A stretch of 42,345 nucleotides of DNA. Origin: an uncultured Granulosicoccaceae bacterium. GTDB taxonomy: Bacteria > Pseudomonadota > Gammaproteobacteria > Granulosicoccales > Granulosicoccaceae. Position numbers and translations under genes: made by a program. The notes below the pieces were generated by a model that made no database searches, was not told the DNA's origin, and was given only the letters and a program-made list of their open reading frames with translations. The stretch spans positions 1 to 42,345 of the forward strand of contig CALLOA010000071.1 in NCBI GenBank assembly GCA_938005265.1, in the 5' to 3' direction. The stretch's first letter is position 1. The number at the start of each line of letters is the position of its first letter. Positions 8,389 through 16,635 of the stretch are shown piece after piece.

Positions 8389-8811
8389 TCAGCAGACCTG
8401 TTGACGGGTTAATGAACCAGCCGGGTATTTCGCATATTCGTTGAGAAGTATGTCAGAGACTTCGACTGTCACTTGTAGTTCAAACTTGCCCAGTTCTCCA
8501 GCAAGATGCTTAAGCAGTAACTCTTTTAGCTTTTCAGCCAAAGAATTTTTTACACTCATTGCACGTCCTTCAACAAAACGCACTTCAAGATGAACAAACG
8601 CCGGCGCCAGTCCGCTACTGGCAGACTTGTCTGAGCCCGTAACAGCACCATCGCCCACCCAGAAATTGTCCAGCTGATACAAGCGGCTTTTGCAGTTTGC
8701 AATATCTACGGCGGCAACGGTGTGTATCAGTTGATGTATTTCAGCAAACAAGCTACGGATTTCACGCGGCAATCGAACGTTGGCGGTGTGTTCCAGCTTA
8801 ATATGAGGCAA
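8389..8811 (-). CDS. 5-carboxymethyl-2-hydroxymuconate isomerase-like tautomerase
   Basis: A 140-residue member of the CHMI branch of the tautomerase superfamily. In this superfamily the N-terminal proline, exposed after Met removal, is the catalytic base; here the protein begins MPHIKLEH. Further CHMI-like features are CKSRLYQLDNFWVG and FVHLEVRFVEGR. The start is TTG at 8809-8811, chosen because only this places Pro at position 2. A GAGAGGG stretch lies ~11 nt upstream. CHMI acts in homoprotocatechuate degradation, but no other genes of that pathway are present, so the substrate is open. It follows the soxZ-like gene by 36 bp on the same strand and is probably co-transcribed with it. Confidence 0.82.
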   Translation of the reverse strand: MPHIKLEHTANVRLPREIRSLFAEIHQLIHTVAAVDIANCKSRLYQLDNFWVGDGAVTGSDKSASSGLAPAFVHLEVRFVEGRAMSVKNSLAEKLKELLLKHLAGELGKFELQVTVEVSDILLNEYAKYPAGSLTRQQVC

Positions 8812-8847
8812 CGCAGTACAGCCCTCTCTCTATATTAGTGTAGCCGG

Positions 8848-9156
8848 CTAGCTCGCCGCTTCCACGATTACATTGAAAGTGCGGCTTCCACCTTCGTTGT
8901 CCAGCCATTCGATGGTTAATTCGTCCTCAGCCTGCGCACCCTCAAATTCAATAGAAAAATACGGGTTTTTCGACAAGTTACTACCCCACTCCGAGCTGAA
9001 CAGTTGCCGCTCACCCAGCTTCACGTCAACTTTGCGAATGTAGTTTGCGGTAATGACATTACCCTCGGAATCATGCCGCTTACCCGATTCCATGGGGTGA
9101 TCCAGCAAAGCGCGCAAGCGAGTAGTACCGTCAATCAAGGTCGCTGAAAGTTTCAT
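8848..9156 (-). CDS. soxZ: SoxZ-like sulfur carrier-complex protein
   Basis: A 102-residue protein matching SoxZ in length and pattern: LDHPMESGKRHDSEGNVI, then YIRKVDVKLGE, NPYFSIEF and a C-terminal WLDNEGGSRTF strand. SoxZ partners SoxY, which carries sulfur intermediates on a C-terminal Cys during thiosulfate oxidation in the periplasm. No soxY, soxA, soxX or soxB is adjacent, so this is an orphan copy. No signal peptide is visible, as is normal for SoxZ, which is co-exported with SoxY. It is first of two minus-strand genes and divergent from the astacin-type protease. The symbol reflects family resemblance; participation in a Sox system would need partners elsewhere in the genome. Confidence 0.8.
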   Translation of the reverse strand: MKLSATLIDGTTRLRALLDHPMESGKRHDSEGNVITANYIRKVDVKLGERQLFSSEWGSNLSKNPYFSIEFEGAQAEDELTIEWLDNEGGSRTFNVIVEAAS

Positions 9157-9329
9157 TGTGAACCCGTAGAGAATTTCTTAGTAAATTATTGTGCCGAATC
9201 GCTGTAATGATACAGGAACCATACCGGTTCACAGCTTCAATTCAAGTAGCCCAGCCAATCCGCCGTTAGTAAATCAGACATGCACAATGCTGCCAGAACG
9301 GATTCACAAATTTCTACCGGGCACTAAGA

Positions 9330-10901
9330 ATGATAATTATAACGCTTCGAAAACAGGTTCTGTGTGCGGCAATAGCCGCAGCCTGCGTCTCCCCCTCTGT
9401 TGCCAGTCAGTTGGCGGAAGAATTTCGTCTCCTCGAAACTGAGCAGACATTCCTCAACGATGGCACACAAGCACCCGCCATTGTTGCTACAGGCCCGGAC
9501 GGCGAGACACGGTATGAGATCCGGTCAGGTTACGCCGTAGTCCAGGGCGACATCGTTCTGGGCAAGGTTTTAAACGATGGTGACCAGCCAATTCTGAGCC
9601 GCGGTATTGGACGAACCAGTAAGATTGACCGCTGGATTGATGGCATTGTCTACTACGAGCTTTCGCCGGACTTGCCACAATCGGGGCTGGATAAAGCTCG
9701 CGAGGCAGTCGCCCATTGGAACCAGTTCAGTACTTTGCGTTTTACCGAACGTACGGGTGCACTGCAAGAGTCACAGCCAGACTATATTCTTTTTGAACCT
9801 TCCAGTGGTTGTGCATCATGGGTAGGAAAAATTGGGGGTGAGCAGGCAGTTTGGGTAGGCGAAACCTGCACAGCTGGCAGCGTGATACACGAGATCGGCC
9901 ACGCAATTGGCTTCTTTCATGAACACACCCGCTCTGATCGCGACAGTTTCATCACAGTCCAGATGAACAATATCGTGGAAGGTAAGGAATTTAACTTCGA
10001 TGTTATTGACGCTGGTGCTGAAGATCTCGGTGAATACGACTATGGATCAATCATGCATTATGGTGATGCCTTCTTCAGCCGCAATGGGCAGGCAACCATT
10101 ACGGTACCTGATGGTGTCAGTATCGGACAGCGAGAAGCACTGAGTCCCATCGACCTCGCAAGTGTCAATCAAATGTACGGCACGGACCTGCTACTAAGCT
10201 ACTCCACAAGTAGCAATGGAAATAGCACGGATATCAGCTTCACGGTAAACAATATCGGTGACAATGGTGCTAATACGATTTCATTGGCAATACCAACAGC
10301 TATGGTCAACGGCATGCAATCGTTTAGTGGCAGCGGCTGGAACTGCAGTAGCGGTGAAATGCAGACAAGCTGTTTGCTTGACACCCTGGCTGATGGCGCA
10401 GAATCCTCTTTGGCTATCACGATGGCAGCCGGTGCTGTGGATGAAAATGACTTGCAAGCACATCTGAGCAGCAAAACCCATGATTTTGATCTGAGCAACA
10501 ATGGAAGCCTGCCCCTGGTGACTTCTACTGAAACGAGCATTGCAGAACAATCCAGTACCGAACCGGTAGTAGCAGAGACCGACGTCGATGCTGCACTACC
10601 TGATCAAGATAGCGATGGCGTTGCCGAGCTACCCTCGCCCGCCCCGGTGGCAGTACCCGTAACCTCCAACCCAGTGACTACCGGCACAACGGTACCCACT
10701 GTAGCGACGGTTGCCAACCAGGCACCAACATCGATAAGCACCAATGATAGTGTTGCCAGTGGCGACACCGACCCGGCGAATCTGGAACTTGGTGCCGCAC
10801 AAGCAGGTGAAAGTGGTGGCGGCGGTAGTGCTGGCTGGCCACTCCTGTTAGCCCTGTTTGGCTACCTGAACATCGCACGAAAACGTTTGCAAAAAGCCTA
10901 G
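9330..10901 (+). CDS. Secreted astacin-family (M12A) metalloprotease with GlyGly-CTERM tail
   Basis: A 523-residue exported zinc protease. An N-terminal signal peptide covers ~1-26 (ending VASQ). The catalytic domain spans ~95-290, with the extended zinc motif HEIGHAIGFFHEHTRSDRD starting at His187; Glu188 is the base, and His191 and His197 complete the site. The Met-turn SIMHYG has Met242 and Tyr244. Residues ~292-370 look like a DUF11-type beta domain. A Ser/Thr/Pro/Val-rich linker follows, then a Gly-rich stretch, a hydrophobic helix and basic end (GGGGSAGWPLLLALFGYLNIARKR). This tripartite tail is the GlyGly-CTERM signal handled by rhombosortase and type II secretion in other bacteria. 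Neither partner is in the window. Confidence 0.93.
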   Translation: MIIITLRKQVLCAAIAAACVSPSVASQLAEEFRLLETEQTFLNDGTQAPAIVATGPDGETRYEIRSGYAVVQGDIVLGKVLNDGDQPILSRGIGRTSKIDRWIDGIVYYELSPDLPQSGLDKAREAVAHWNQFSTLRFTERTGALQESQPDYILFEPSSGCASWVGKIGGEQAVWVGETCTAGSVIHEIGHAIGFFHEHTRSDRDSFITVQMNNIVEGKEFNFDVIDAGAEDLGEYDYGSIMHYGDAFFSRNGQATITVPDGVSIGQREALSPIDLASVNQMYGTDLLLSYSTSSNGNSTDISFTVNNIGDNGANTISLAIPTAMVNGMQSFSGSGWNCSSGEMQTSCLLDTLADGAESSLAITMAAGAVDENDLQAHLSSKTHDFDLSNNGSLPLVTSTETSIAEQSSTEPVVAETDVDAALPDQDSDGVAELPSPAPVAVPVTSNPVTTGTTVPTVATVANQAPTSISTNDSVASGDTDPANLELGAAQAGESGGGGSAGWPLLLALFGYLNIARKRLQKA

Positions 10902-10908
10902 CTTCAAC

Positions 10909-10945
10909 GCTGCAGGCTTGAGCCCGTCGGTTACAGGCCTGCAGC
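10909..10945 (+). terminator. Inverted repeat after the protease gene
   Basis: GCTGCAGGC (10909-10917) pairs with GCCTGCAGC (10937-10945) across a 19-nt loop, starting 7 bp after the protease stop codon. No T-run follows, so this is at best a weak or Rho-assisted terminator or a stabilising hairpin. Confidence 0.4.
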
Positions 10946-11126
10946 AGCTTGCATATCTGCTATGCACGGGTAACAAGCAACTTACCAAAGCTTGATCCAG
11001 CCACTGTCACCGGCTTTGACAAGCGAGCCCCTCCATTCAAGCAACATCCAGTCTGCAAAACTACTTGCAACGTTGGCTGCGTAACTCTCACAATGTGGGC
11101 AATAACGAGTCAAAGATAACGCGCTG

Positions 11127-12419
11127 ATGCACCAGATTATGATTTCCGCCGGTGAAGCGTCCGGGGATATGCACGGCGCCAGCCTGCTAAATGCACTGGA
11201 CCAACTGCAAGTGAACTACCAGTGCTTTGGCATGGGCGGTGAGAAGCTGGCGGCGGCTGGTACCGAACTGATTGTCGATTTCAGTGACCTGGCGGTTATG
11301 GGCTATGTCGAAGTACTGCTCAACTATCGCCGACTCAAGCAGCGTTTACAACGACTGCAGAACTGCCTTGCCGAACGCCAACCGGATATTCTTGTGCTGA
11401 TTGATTATGCCAGCTTCAATCTTAAGCTTGCAGATGTAGCCCGCCAACTCAATATCCCTGTACTTTTCTACATCAGCCCTAAGATCTGGGCATCACGGCC
11501 GGGAAGGATAAAAAAGATTGCCAGCTGTGTTTCCCATATGGCACTTATTTTTCCCTTCGAACAGGAGATTTTTAAAAAAGCAGGAATCCCTGCAACCTAT
11601 GTGGGCAATCCCCTGCTGGACCAGATCAAAGTGCCAGCCGACAAAAACGCAGCCCGCAAGCAACTAAAACTCATTGGCCCCACAAAAGATGCAGCCAATA
11701 CGGATGAATGTGAACAGCACAACATGGAAGATAAATGGATAGGTCTCATTCCGGGTAGCCGGCAATCAGAGATTCGCTATAACCTGCCAGTGATGCTGGA
11801 AGCTGCGTTATTGATTCAGGCGCAGCAAGCCCGAAGATGTCACTTTATTCTGCCACTAGCCGATACGATCTCACGCGGCCAGCTTGAGCCCATCATTGCC
11901 GACGCTCAACGCACAATTAATATCAAAGTAGTAGAAAAGCAGTCACATATCACTATGCGAGCTTGTGATGCACTGCTGGTAGGATCAGGCACTGCAACCC
12001 TGGAAGCCGCTGTTATTGGCACACCCATGGTCACCCTGTATGTCATGCACTGGCTGAACTACATGATTATGCGACGCCTGGTCATCTCACCCTTTGTTAC
12101 CCTGGTTAATATCCAGGCTGGAAAAAGTGTGGTACAGGAACTGATACAGGACGAAGCTACAGCGCAAGCACTAGCGGATGAAACAATCCGGCTTTTGGAG
12201 GATCAACCCTACCGCTCCAGAATGCTGGAGGAACTGTCTGACATACAGAAGCAGATGTTTGACGATACAGCGGTTCAATCAGTACCGCCCGAAACTCCGC
12301 TGGCAGCTGCAGCAACAAATCAGCCGGCGTTACCGCAACAGCGTGTCGGCGCTTCACAAAGGCTGGCGAGTCTACTTACGGAAGTACTTGAGGAGCACAA
12401 GCAGGTAAATCCCCACTAG
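11127..12419 (+). CDS. lpxB: Lipid-A-disaccharide synthase
   Basis: Joins UDP-2,3-diacylglucosamine to lipid X to make the beta-1,6 lipid A disaccharide at the inner membrane (GT19). Visible signatures are ISAGEASGDMHGASLL at the N-terminus, IDYASFNLKLA, YISPKIWASRPGRIKKI, VGNPLLD and IPGSR. The 430 residues exceed the ~380 usual for the family. The excess is a charged insert around residues 185-205 between the two Rossmann-like halves and an Ala/Pro/Gln-rich C-terminal stretch. It stands alone on the plus strand, away from lpxA at 27625-28398, instead of following it. A 225-bp gap to the protease gene upstream probably holds its promoter. Confidence 0.95.
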   Translation: MHQIMISAGEASGDMHGASLLNALDQLQVNYQCFGMGGEKLAAAGTELIVDFSDLAVMGYVEVLLNYRRLKQRLQRLQNCLAERQPDILVLIDYASFNLKLADVARQLNIPVLFYISPKIWASRPGRIKKIASCVSHMALIFPFEQEIFKKAGIPATYVGNPLLDQIKVPADKNAARKQLKLIGPTKDAANTDECEQHNMEDKWIGLIPGSRQSEIRYNLPVMLEAALLIQAQQARRCHFILPLADTISRGQLEPIIADAQRTINIKVVEKQSHITMRACDALLVGSGTATLEAAVIGTPMVTLYVMHWLNYMIMRRLVISPFVTLVNIQAGKSVVQELIQDEATAQALADETIRLLEDQPYRSRMLEELSDIQKQMFDDTAVQSVPPETPLAAAATNQPALPQQRVGASQRLASLLTEVLEEHKQVNPH

Positions 12420-12515
12420 TTCATTTGGCGGCAATCCATCTGGTAGAATCCATTCCGGTAGCAAAATAATAGCACCCGGCAATCACCGGGAATGGTAATC
12501 AACGGGATACAGTAC

Positions 12516-13817
12516 ATGGGGATAACCAGCCTTTACTCCAGGGCAGTCGCAATGGTCGGTGCCACAGCAATTCTCGCGCGGCGTTTTGGCTCAACCGCCG
12601 ATACACCTGCATTAGGAAACTCTCCGGATATCCCCGAAGCCAAACCCCAGGGCATCATGACACTGAAAATGCCCACCGCCAAGGGCTGGGAACCGGGGCA
12701 TCTACCCAACACTGCAGACGGGCTGAAAGTCAATGCATTCGCAACCGACTTACGCCATCCCCGGTGGATTTATGTCTTGCCTAATAACGATGTACTGGTG
12801 GCTGAAGCCTGTCAGGAGAGGGGCAGCATAAAAACCGCTTTCGACTACGCGATCTACAGCACCATGAAACGCGCTCGCGCGGTTGGTGTGTCGGCAAACA
12901 GAATTTCAATATTTCGCGACAACGACGGTGATGGCGTCGCCGAGTTCCAGGAGGTATTTCTTGAGAAACAAAACAGACCCTTTGGTATGGAGCTGGTCAA
13001 TGACACGTTTTACGTTGGCAACACTGATGGCGTAGTCGCCTTCCCTTATGAAGAAGGCACTACCCGCATCAACGGTGCCGGCAAACGCCTGGTAGAGTTT
13101 AAAACGCAGGGGCACTGGACGCGTAGCCTGCTGGCCAATGCTGAAGGTACCCGACTTTATGCCGGAGTTGGCTCCCTGAGCAATATCGGGGATAAAGGCA
13201 TGGACAAGGAGGAAGGCCGTGCAGCCATTTATGAACTGAACCTGCTGGATGGTAGTTCAAGGGTCTATGCCGAGGGTTTACGCAACGCCGTGGGTATGGC
13301 CTGGGAACCTCAGACCAGACAATTGTGGACAGTGGTCAACGAGCGCGACGGTCTTGGCGACGAAGTGCCGCCTGATTACCTCACTTCAGTGGAAGATGGC
13401 GGCTTTTACGGCTGGCCCTACTGCTACTGGGGGCAGACGATCGATGATCGTGTGCAGCAGGACAGCAATCTTGTCGCAAAAGCGATCAAGCCGGACTACG
13501 CCCTTGGCGGACACACAGCATCATTGGGTTTGTGCTGGATGCCAGGCGGTACGTTAAACGGCTTCGACGAGGACGGTATGGTCATTGGCCAGCATGGTTC
13601 CTGGAACCGCAGCACACTGAGTGGCTACCGCGTCATTTTTGTACCCTTTGCCAATGGCCAGCCCAGCGGCCCACCGCGAGATATCCTCAGCGGTTTTCTA
13701 TCTGACGACGAAAAGACGTCTTTTGGACGCCCCGTCGGGGTGACATTGGGCCCGGACAATTGCCTGCTGGTTGCGGATGATGTGGGCGATATTATCTGGC
13801 GCGTAACAAACGCGTGA
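12516..13817 (+). CDS. PQQ-dependent sugar dehydrogenase / sorbosone dehydrogenase-like beta-propeller
   Basis: A ~433-residue protein with the six-bladed propeller pattern of PQQ sugar and L-sorbosone dehydrogenases. It shows ATDLRHPRWIYVLPNNDVLVAE, FRDNDGDGVAEFQEVF, EGLRNAVGMAWEPQT, DGGFYGWPYCYWGQ and GQHGSWNRS, plus a terminal VADDVGDIIWRV strand. Such enzymes oxidise aldoses or related sugars in the periplasm with PQQ. The N-terminus has a hydrophobic stretch (AVAMVGATAILA) that may be a signal or anchor, though it is followed by RR and is not a textbook signal peptide. ATG at 12516 has GGGA ~8 nt upstream; an in-frame ATG at 12492 has its purine run too close. The substrate is unknown. 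Confidence 0.85.
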   Translation: MGITSLYSRAVAMVGATAILARRFGSTADTPALGNSPDIPEAKPQGIMTLKMPTAKGWEPGHLPNTADGLKVNAFATDLRHPRWIYVLPNNDVLVAEACQERGSIKTAFDYAIYSTMKRARAVGVSANRISIFRDNDGDGVAEFQEVFLEKQNRPFGMELVNDTFYVGNTDGVVAFPYEEGTTRINGAGKRLVEFKTQGHWTRSLLANAEGTRLYAGVGSLSNIGDKGMDKEEGRAAIYELNLLDGSSRVYAEGLRNAVGMAWEPQTRQLWTVVNERDGLGDEVPPDYLTSVEDGGFYGWPYCYWGQTIDDRVQQDSNLVAKAIKPDYALGGHTASLGLCWMPGGTLNGFDEDGMVIGQHGSWNRSTLSGYRVIFVPFANGQPSGPPRDILSGFLSDDEKTSFGRPVGVTLGPDNCLLVADDVGDIIWRVTNA

Positions 13818-13841
13818 TTTAATACCGCCCGAACAACCAAG

Positions 13842-15179
13842 CTAGCGGAAAAACATATTGGCAAAATCAGCCGGATCGGCGATCTGTGACAACGGAATAT
13901 CCAGCAACCAAAGAAGTTCTACAGTATCGGAGAAGTCCAGTTTGGAGTTCACAGGGTCAAGATAATCAAACGCGGCTTGCCAAAGATCTCCCCACTGCGA
14001 TGAAAGTGCCAGATCAATGAACAGCTGGGATGGCTGATGCAGATCGGCAGTCGCATTGTTACTCAGGTTACCGTTGTCGATGAGAAAGTAGTTTGCCTGG
14101 TCTATAACAAACTGCAGGTTTTCACGACTGGTATTATCCTGGTTGAAACCCATGGAATGCTGAACAACAGTGACGCTACTACGTTGCGAACTCGGCATTG
14201 CTCGCAGTACATCAGCGGTAAAATCAGACGGCCCGCCTTCTGCAACAAAGACTTGATATCCCTGAGATATCGTTTCCGACCATAACGCTGCACTGGTTGC
14301 AATACTACCATCACGATCACGAAACGCATTGAGCCCCGACGGCCATGCTGCTGCGAACAGGCTTTCCGAGTTGGTGTTGAAAGCATTGCGCAACTGATAA
14401 CCATGCGTGCCATTCACAGCCAATACCGAGTTGAGCCCGTAGTAATCCCTGAGAACCCGGCCTGCGACCAGGGCATGACCATCATCAGGGTCAGGCGCAT
14501 TGTCATAATGCAGCACTAGCAAATCACCACTCGAAATTCTACCTATTGTTGGGTTGGTATTTGCTGAATTGTCTGGAGTATTGTTACTGCTTTCCTCGGA
14601 CGGTACGTCCACAGGATTCGGCAACGTCACTACAACTGAAGGTGGTGATGGCTCCAGCTCTTCTTGCTGTGCGGGCTCATCAGCTGAATCTTCAGCCGCA
14701 GTAAGTTCGGCAACGACTTCAACCTGTTCTGAAACAACATTACCGGCAGTGACCGGCAAATTATTAACACTGATTACCGTGACGCTTGCCGTGTTGGCCA
14801 GTGTTTGCGGCTCCAATACCGGTCGCTCCGTCATGGCAACGTGCGAACAATACCACCGGCCTTCATAAGGATCACAATCAGTGGCGGGCAGCTGGCAACT
14901 GTTCTGATAGTTATCAAACGCTTCAACGTAGGTGCTACCTGTGCTGATACAATTGTTGGCGCTCTCAATATTTCCCTGTGCTCGCGGATTTACCAGTAAT
15001 TCAAGTGACAGGGGATTACCATTGTCCAGCGTAATGGCAAGAGAAATTGAACCGTCATCATTATAAGTTGCCTCGGCACTCCTGACGATTGTTTCCTGCG
15101 CAATACCGTTACCGATACCAGCCAAAACGAATAAGCAGGGAGTCAAAACAAGAATACGCAAGCAGCAAGAGAGTCGCAT
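13842..15179 (-). CDS. Exported protein of unknown function with nucleoside-hydrolase-like motifs
   Basis: From the ATG at 15177-15179 the protein has 445 residues and a clear signal peptide (CCLRILVLTPCLFVLAG, cleavage near GIAQE). In-frame starts also exist at 15242 (ATG) and 15290 (TTG), with no decisive ribosome binding site. The first ~140 residues are a beta-rich Cys-containing domain (CDPYEGRWYC). Next comes a Pro/Glu/Ser/Asn-rich linker, then a ~250-residue domain. That domain opens with LLVLHYDNAPDPDDGHAL and later has VFVAEGGPSDFTADVL. The D-x-x-P-D-x-D-D and GP-x-x-x-x-A patterns resemble the Ca-binding and GPLTN motifs of inosine-uridine-type nucleoside hydrolases. Activity is not claimed. 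It converges with the PQQ-type gene. Confidence 0.65.
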   Translation of the reverse strand: MRLSCCLRILVLTPCLFVLAGIGNGIAQETIVRSAEATYNDDGSISLAITLDNGNPLSLELLVNPRAQGNIESANNCISTGSTYVEAFDNYQNSCQLPATDCDPYEGRWYCSHVAMTERPVLEPQTLANTASVTVISVNNLPVTAGNVVSEQVEVVAELTAAEDSADEPAQQEELEPSPPSVVVTLPNPVDVPSEESSNNTPDNSANTNPTIGRISSGDLLVLHYDNAPDPDDGHALVAGRVLRDYYGLNSVLAVNGTHGYQLRNAFNTNSESLFAAAWPSGLNAFRDRDGSIATSAALWSETISQGYQVFVAEGGPSDFTADVLRAMPSSQRSSVTVVQHSMGFNQDNTSRENLQFVIDQANYFLIDNGNLSNNATADLHQPSQLFIDLALSSQWGDLWQAAFDYLDPVNSKLDFSDTVELLWLLDIPLSQIADPADFANMFFR

Positions 15180-15480
15180 AAAACAGGCTTTGAAAGATAA
15201 GTGGGAAAATGCCACGCGGGGGCAGAGAGTTTGACTGAACATTCGAGGAAATAAGGGGCCTTTTAAAGTGATTAAAGCAATGGAAACCAATTTTGACGAT
15301 CAGGTCTCAAAAACGAACAGAACCAATCTGTACTTCAACGAGAATTGAAACACAAAAAAGACATTGTTTCCGCTTAACGCAACGGCCTTTGTGAACGGGT
15401 AAACACAAATAATTCACAGTGGATACTGATTACACAACTCAATAATTCACAAACAAACAAGCACGCTGGAATCGACTGAT
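15180..15480. other. Divergent intergenic stretch, no defined element
   Basis: About 300 bp lie between the exported protein and the oxidoreductase; part may be coding if the exported protein starts further upstream. The half next to 15481 is AT-rich and probably holds promoters. I see no convincing promoter pair, repeat or hairpin. Confidence 0.4.
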
Positions 15481-16557
15481 ATGCGATCTGAAAATTCTTC
15501 CACTGGCAAGCTTCGTGTTCTCGTGGCCGGCCTCGGCAATATGGGTCGAAGCCATGCTTTGGCCTACCATCACCTCCCGGGTTTCGACATTTGCGGATTG
15601 GTTAATCGTTCACCACCTACCCTGCCTACTGAGCTAGAGCAGTATCCGCAAGACATTAACTTTTATGAAAGTCTCGCGCGCTATGAGCCAGATGTTGTAT
15701 CGATTAATACCTATTCAGATACTCATGCAGAATACGCTATCGCTGCCATGCGCCAGGGCGCAGACGTATTTCTGGAAAAACCGATCGCCACAACAGTTGC
15801 AGATGCTAAACGAGTCGTTGCAACTGCCGAAGAGACCGGGCGAAAACTTGTCATCGGTTACATTTTGCGACATCACCCTTCCTGGATTCGCTTGATTAGT
15901 GAAGCACGTAAACTTGGCTCTCCTTTTGTTTTTCGACTAAATCTGAATCAGCAATCTGTAGGCCCAACCTGGGCCACTCACAAACAACTTATGCAAACGA
16001 CACCGCCTATTGTTGATTGCGGCGTTCACTATGTAGATGTTATGTGCCAGATTACAGATGCGAAGCCAACACGCGTCAGTGGAATGGGATTGCGCCTGTC
16101 CAATGATATAGCCAGTGATATGTACAACTACGGGCATTTTCAGGTCTGGTTCGATGATGGCTCGCTAGGATGGTACGAAGCAGGCTGGGGCCCGATGATG
16201 TCAGAAACAGCATTCTTCGTAAAAGATATAATTTCGCCTAATGGCTGCGTATCCATTGTGCTGGACGAAACAGCAAAATCCGATGACATTGATTCGCACA
16301 CCAAAACATCAACTATTCGCCTGCACCACGCAAGCACAGACAATGATGGCTATTTCACTAAGGACGATACGTTGCTGTCGATGCAAGACGAACCTGATCA
16401 TCAAGCCTTATGCGACTCAGAGCAGCATTACCTCTATCAAGCAATAACACAAAACATCGATCTGGCAAGGCACTGGCGCGATGCTGTATCGTCTTTGGAA
16501 ATATGTCTCGCAGCGGATGAGAGTGTTCGTCAACAACGCATGATCGAGTTACTTTAA
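15481..16557 (+). CDS. Gfo/Idh/MocA-family NAD(P)-dependent oxidoreductase
   Basis: A 358-residue soluble dehydrogenase. The N-terminal Rossmann fold shows VLVAGLGNMGRSHALAY (13-29). The family signature EKPIA is at 99-103, with the catalytic-type Lys100. The C-terminal alpha/beta domain has DCGVHYVDVM, where the His is the usual second active-site residue. Family members oxidise or reduce sugars, inositols or amino-sugar derivatives, and the substrate is not evident. It converges on the polar amino acid ABC operon, whose last stop is 78 bp away, and is divergent from the exported protein. No regulator is adjacent. Confidence 0.9.
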   Translation: MRSENSSTGKLRVLVAGLGNMGRSHALAYHHLPGFDICGLVNRSPPTLPTELEQYPQDINFYESLARYEPDVVSINTYSDTHAEYAIAAMRQGADVFLEKPIATTVADAKRVVATAEETGRKLVIGYILRHHPSWIRLISEARKLGSPFVFRLNLNQQSVGPTWATHKQLMQTTPPIVDCGVHYVDVMCQITDAKPTRVSGMGLRLSNDIASDMYNYGHFQVWFDDGSLGWYEAGWGPMMSETAFFVKDIISPNGCVSIVLDETAKSDDIDSHTKTSTIRLHHASTDNDGYFTKDDTLLSMQDEPDHQALCDSEQHYLYQAITQNIDLARHWRDAVSSLEICLAADESVRQQRMIELL

Positions 16558-16635
16558 CGCCCGGCAAACCGGACGCTGCATGAGTATAGCAACCGGCTGT
16601 CAACCGCAGATAAAGGTGGTACCTGAAAATATTTT

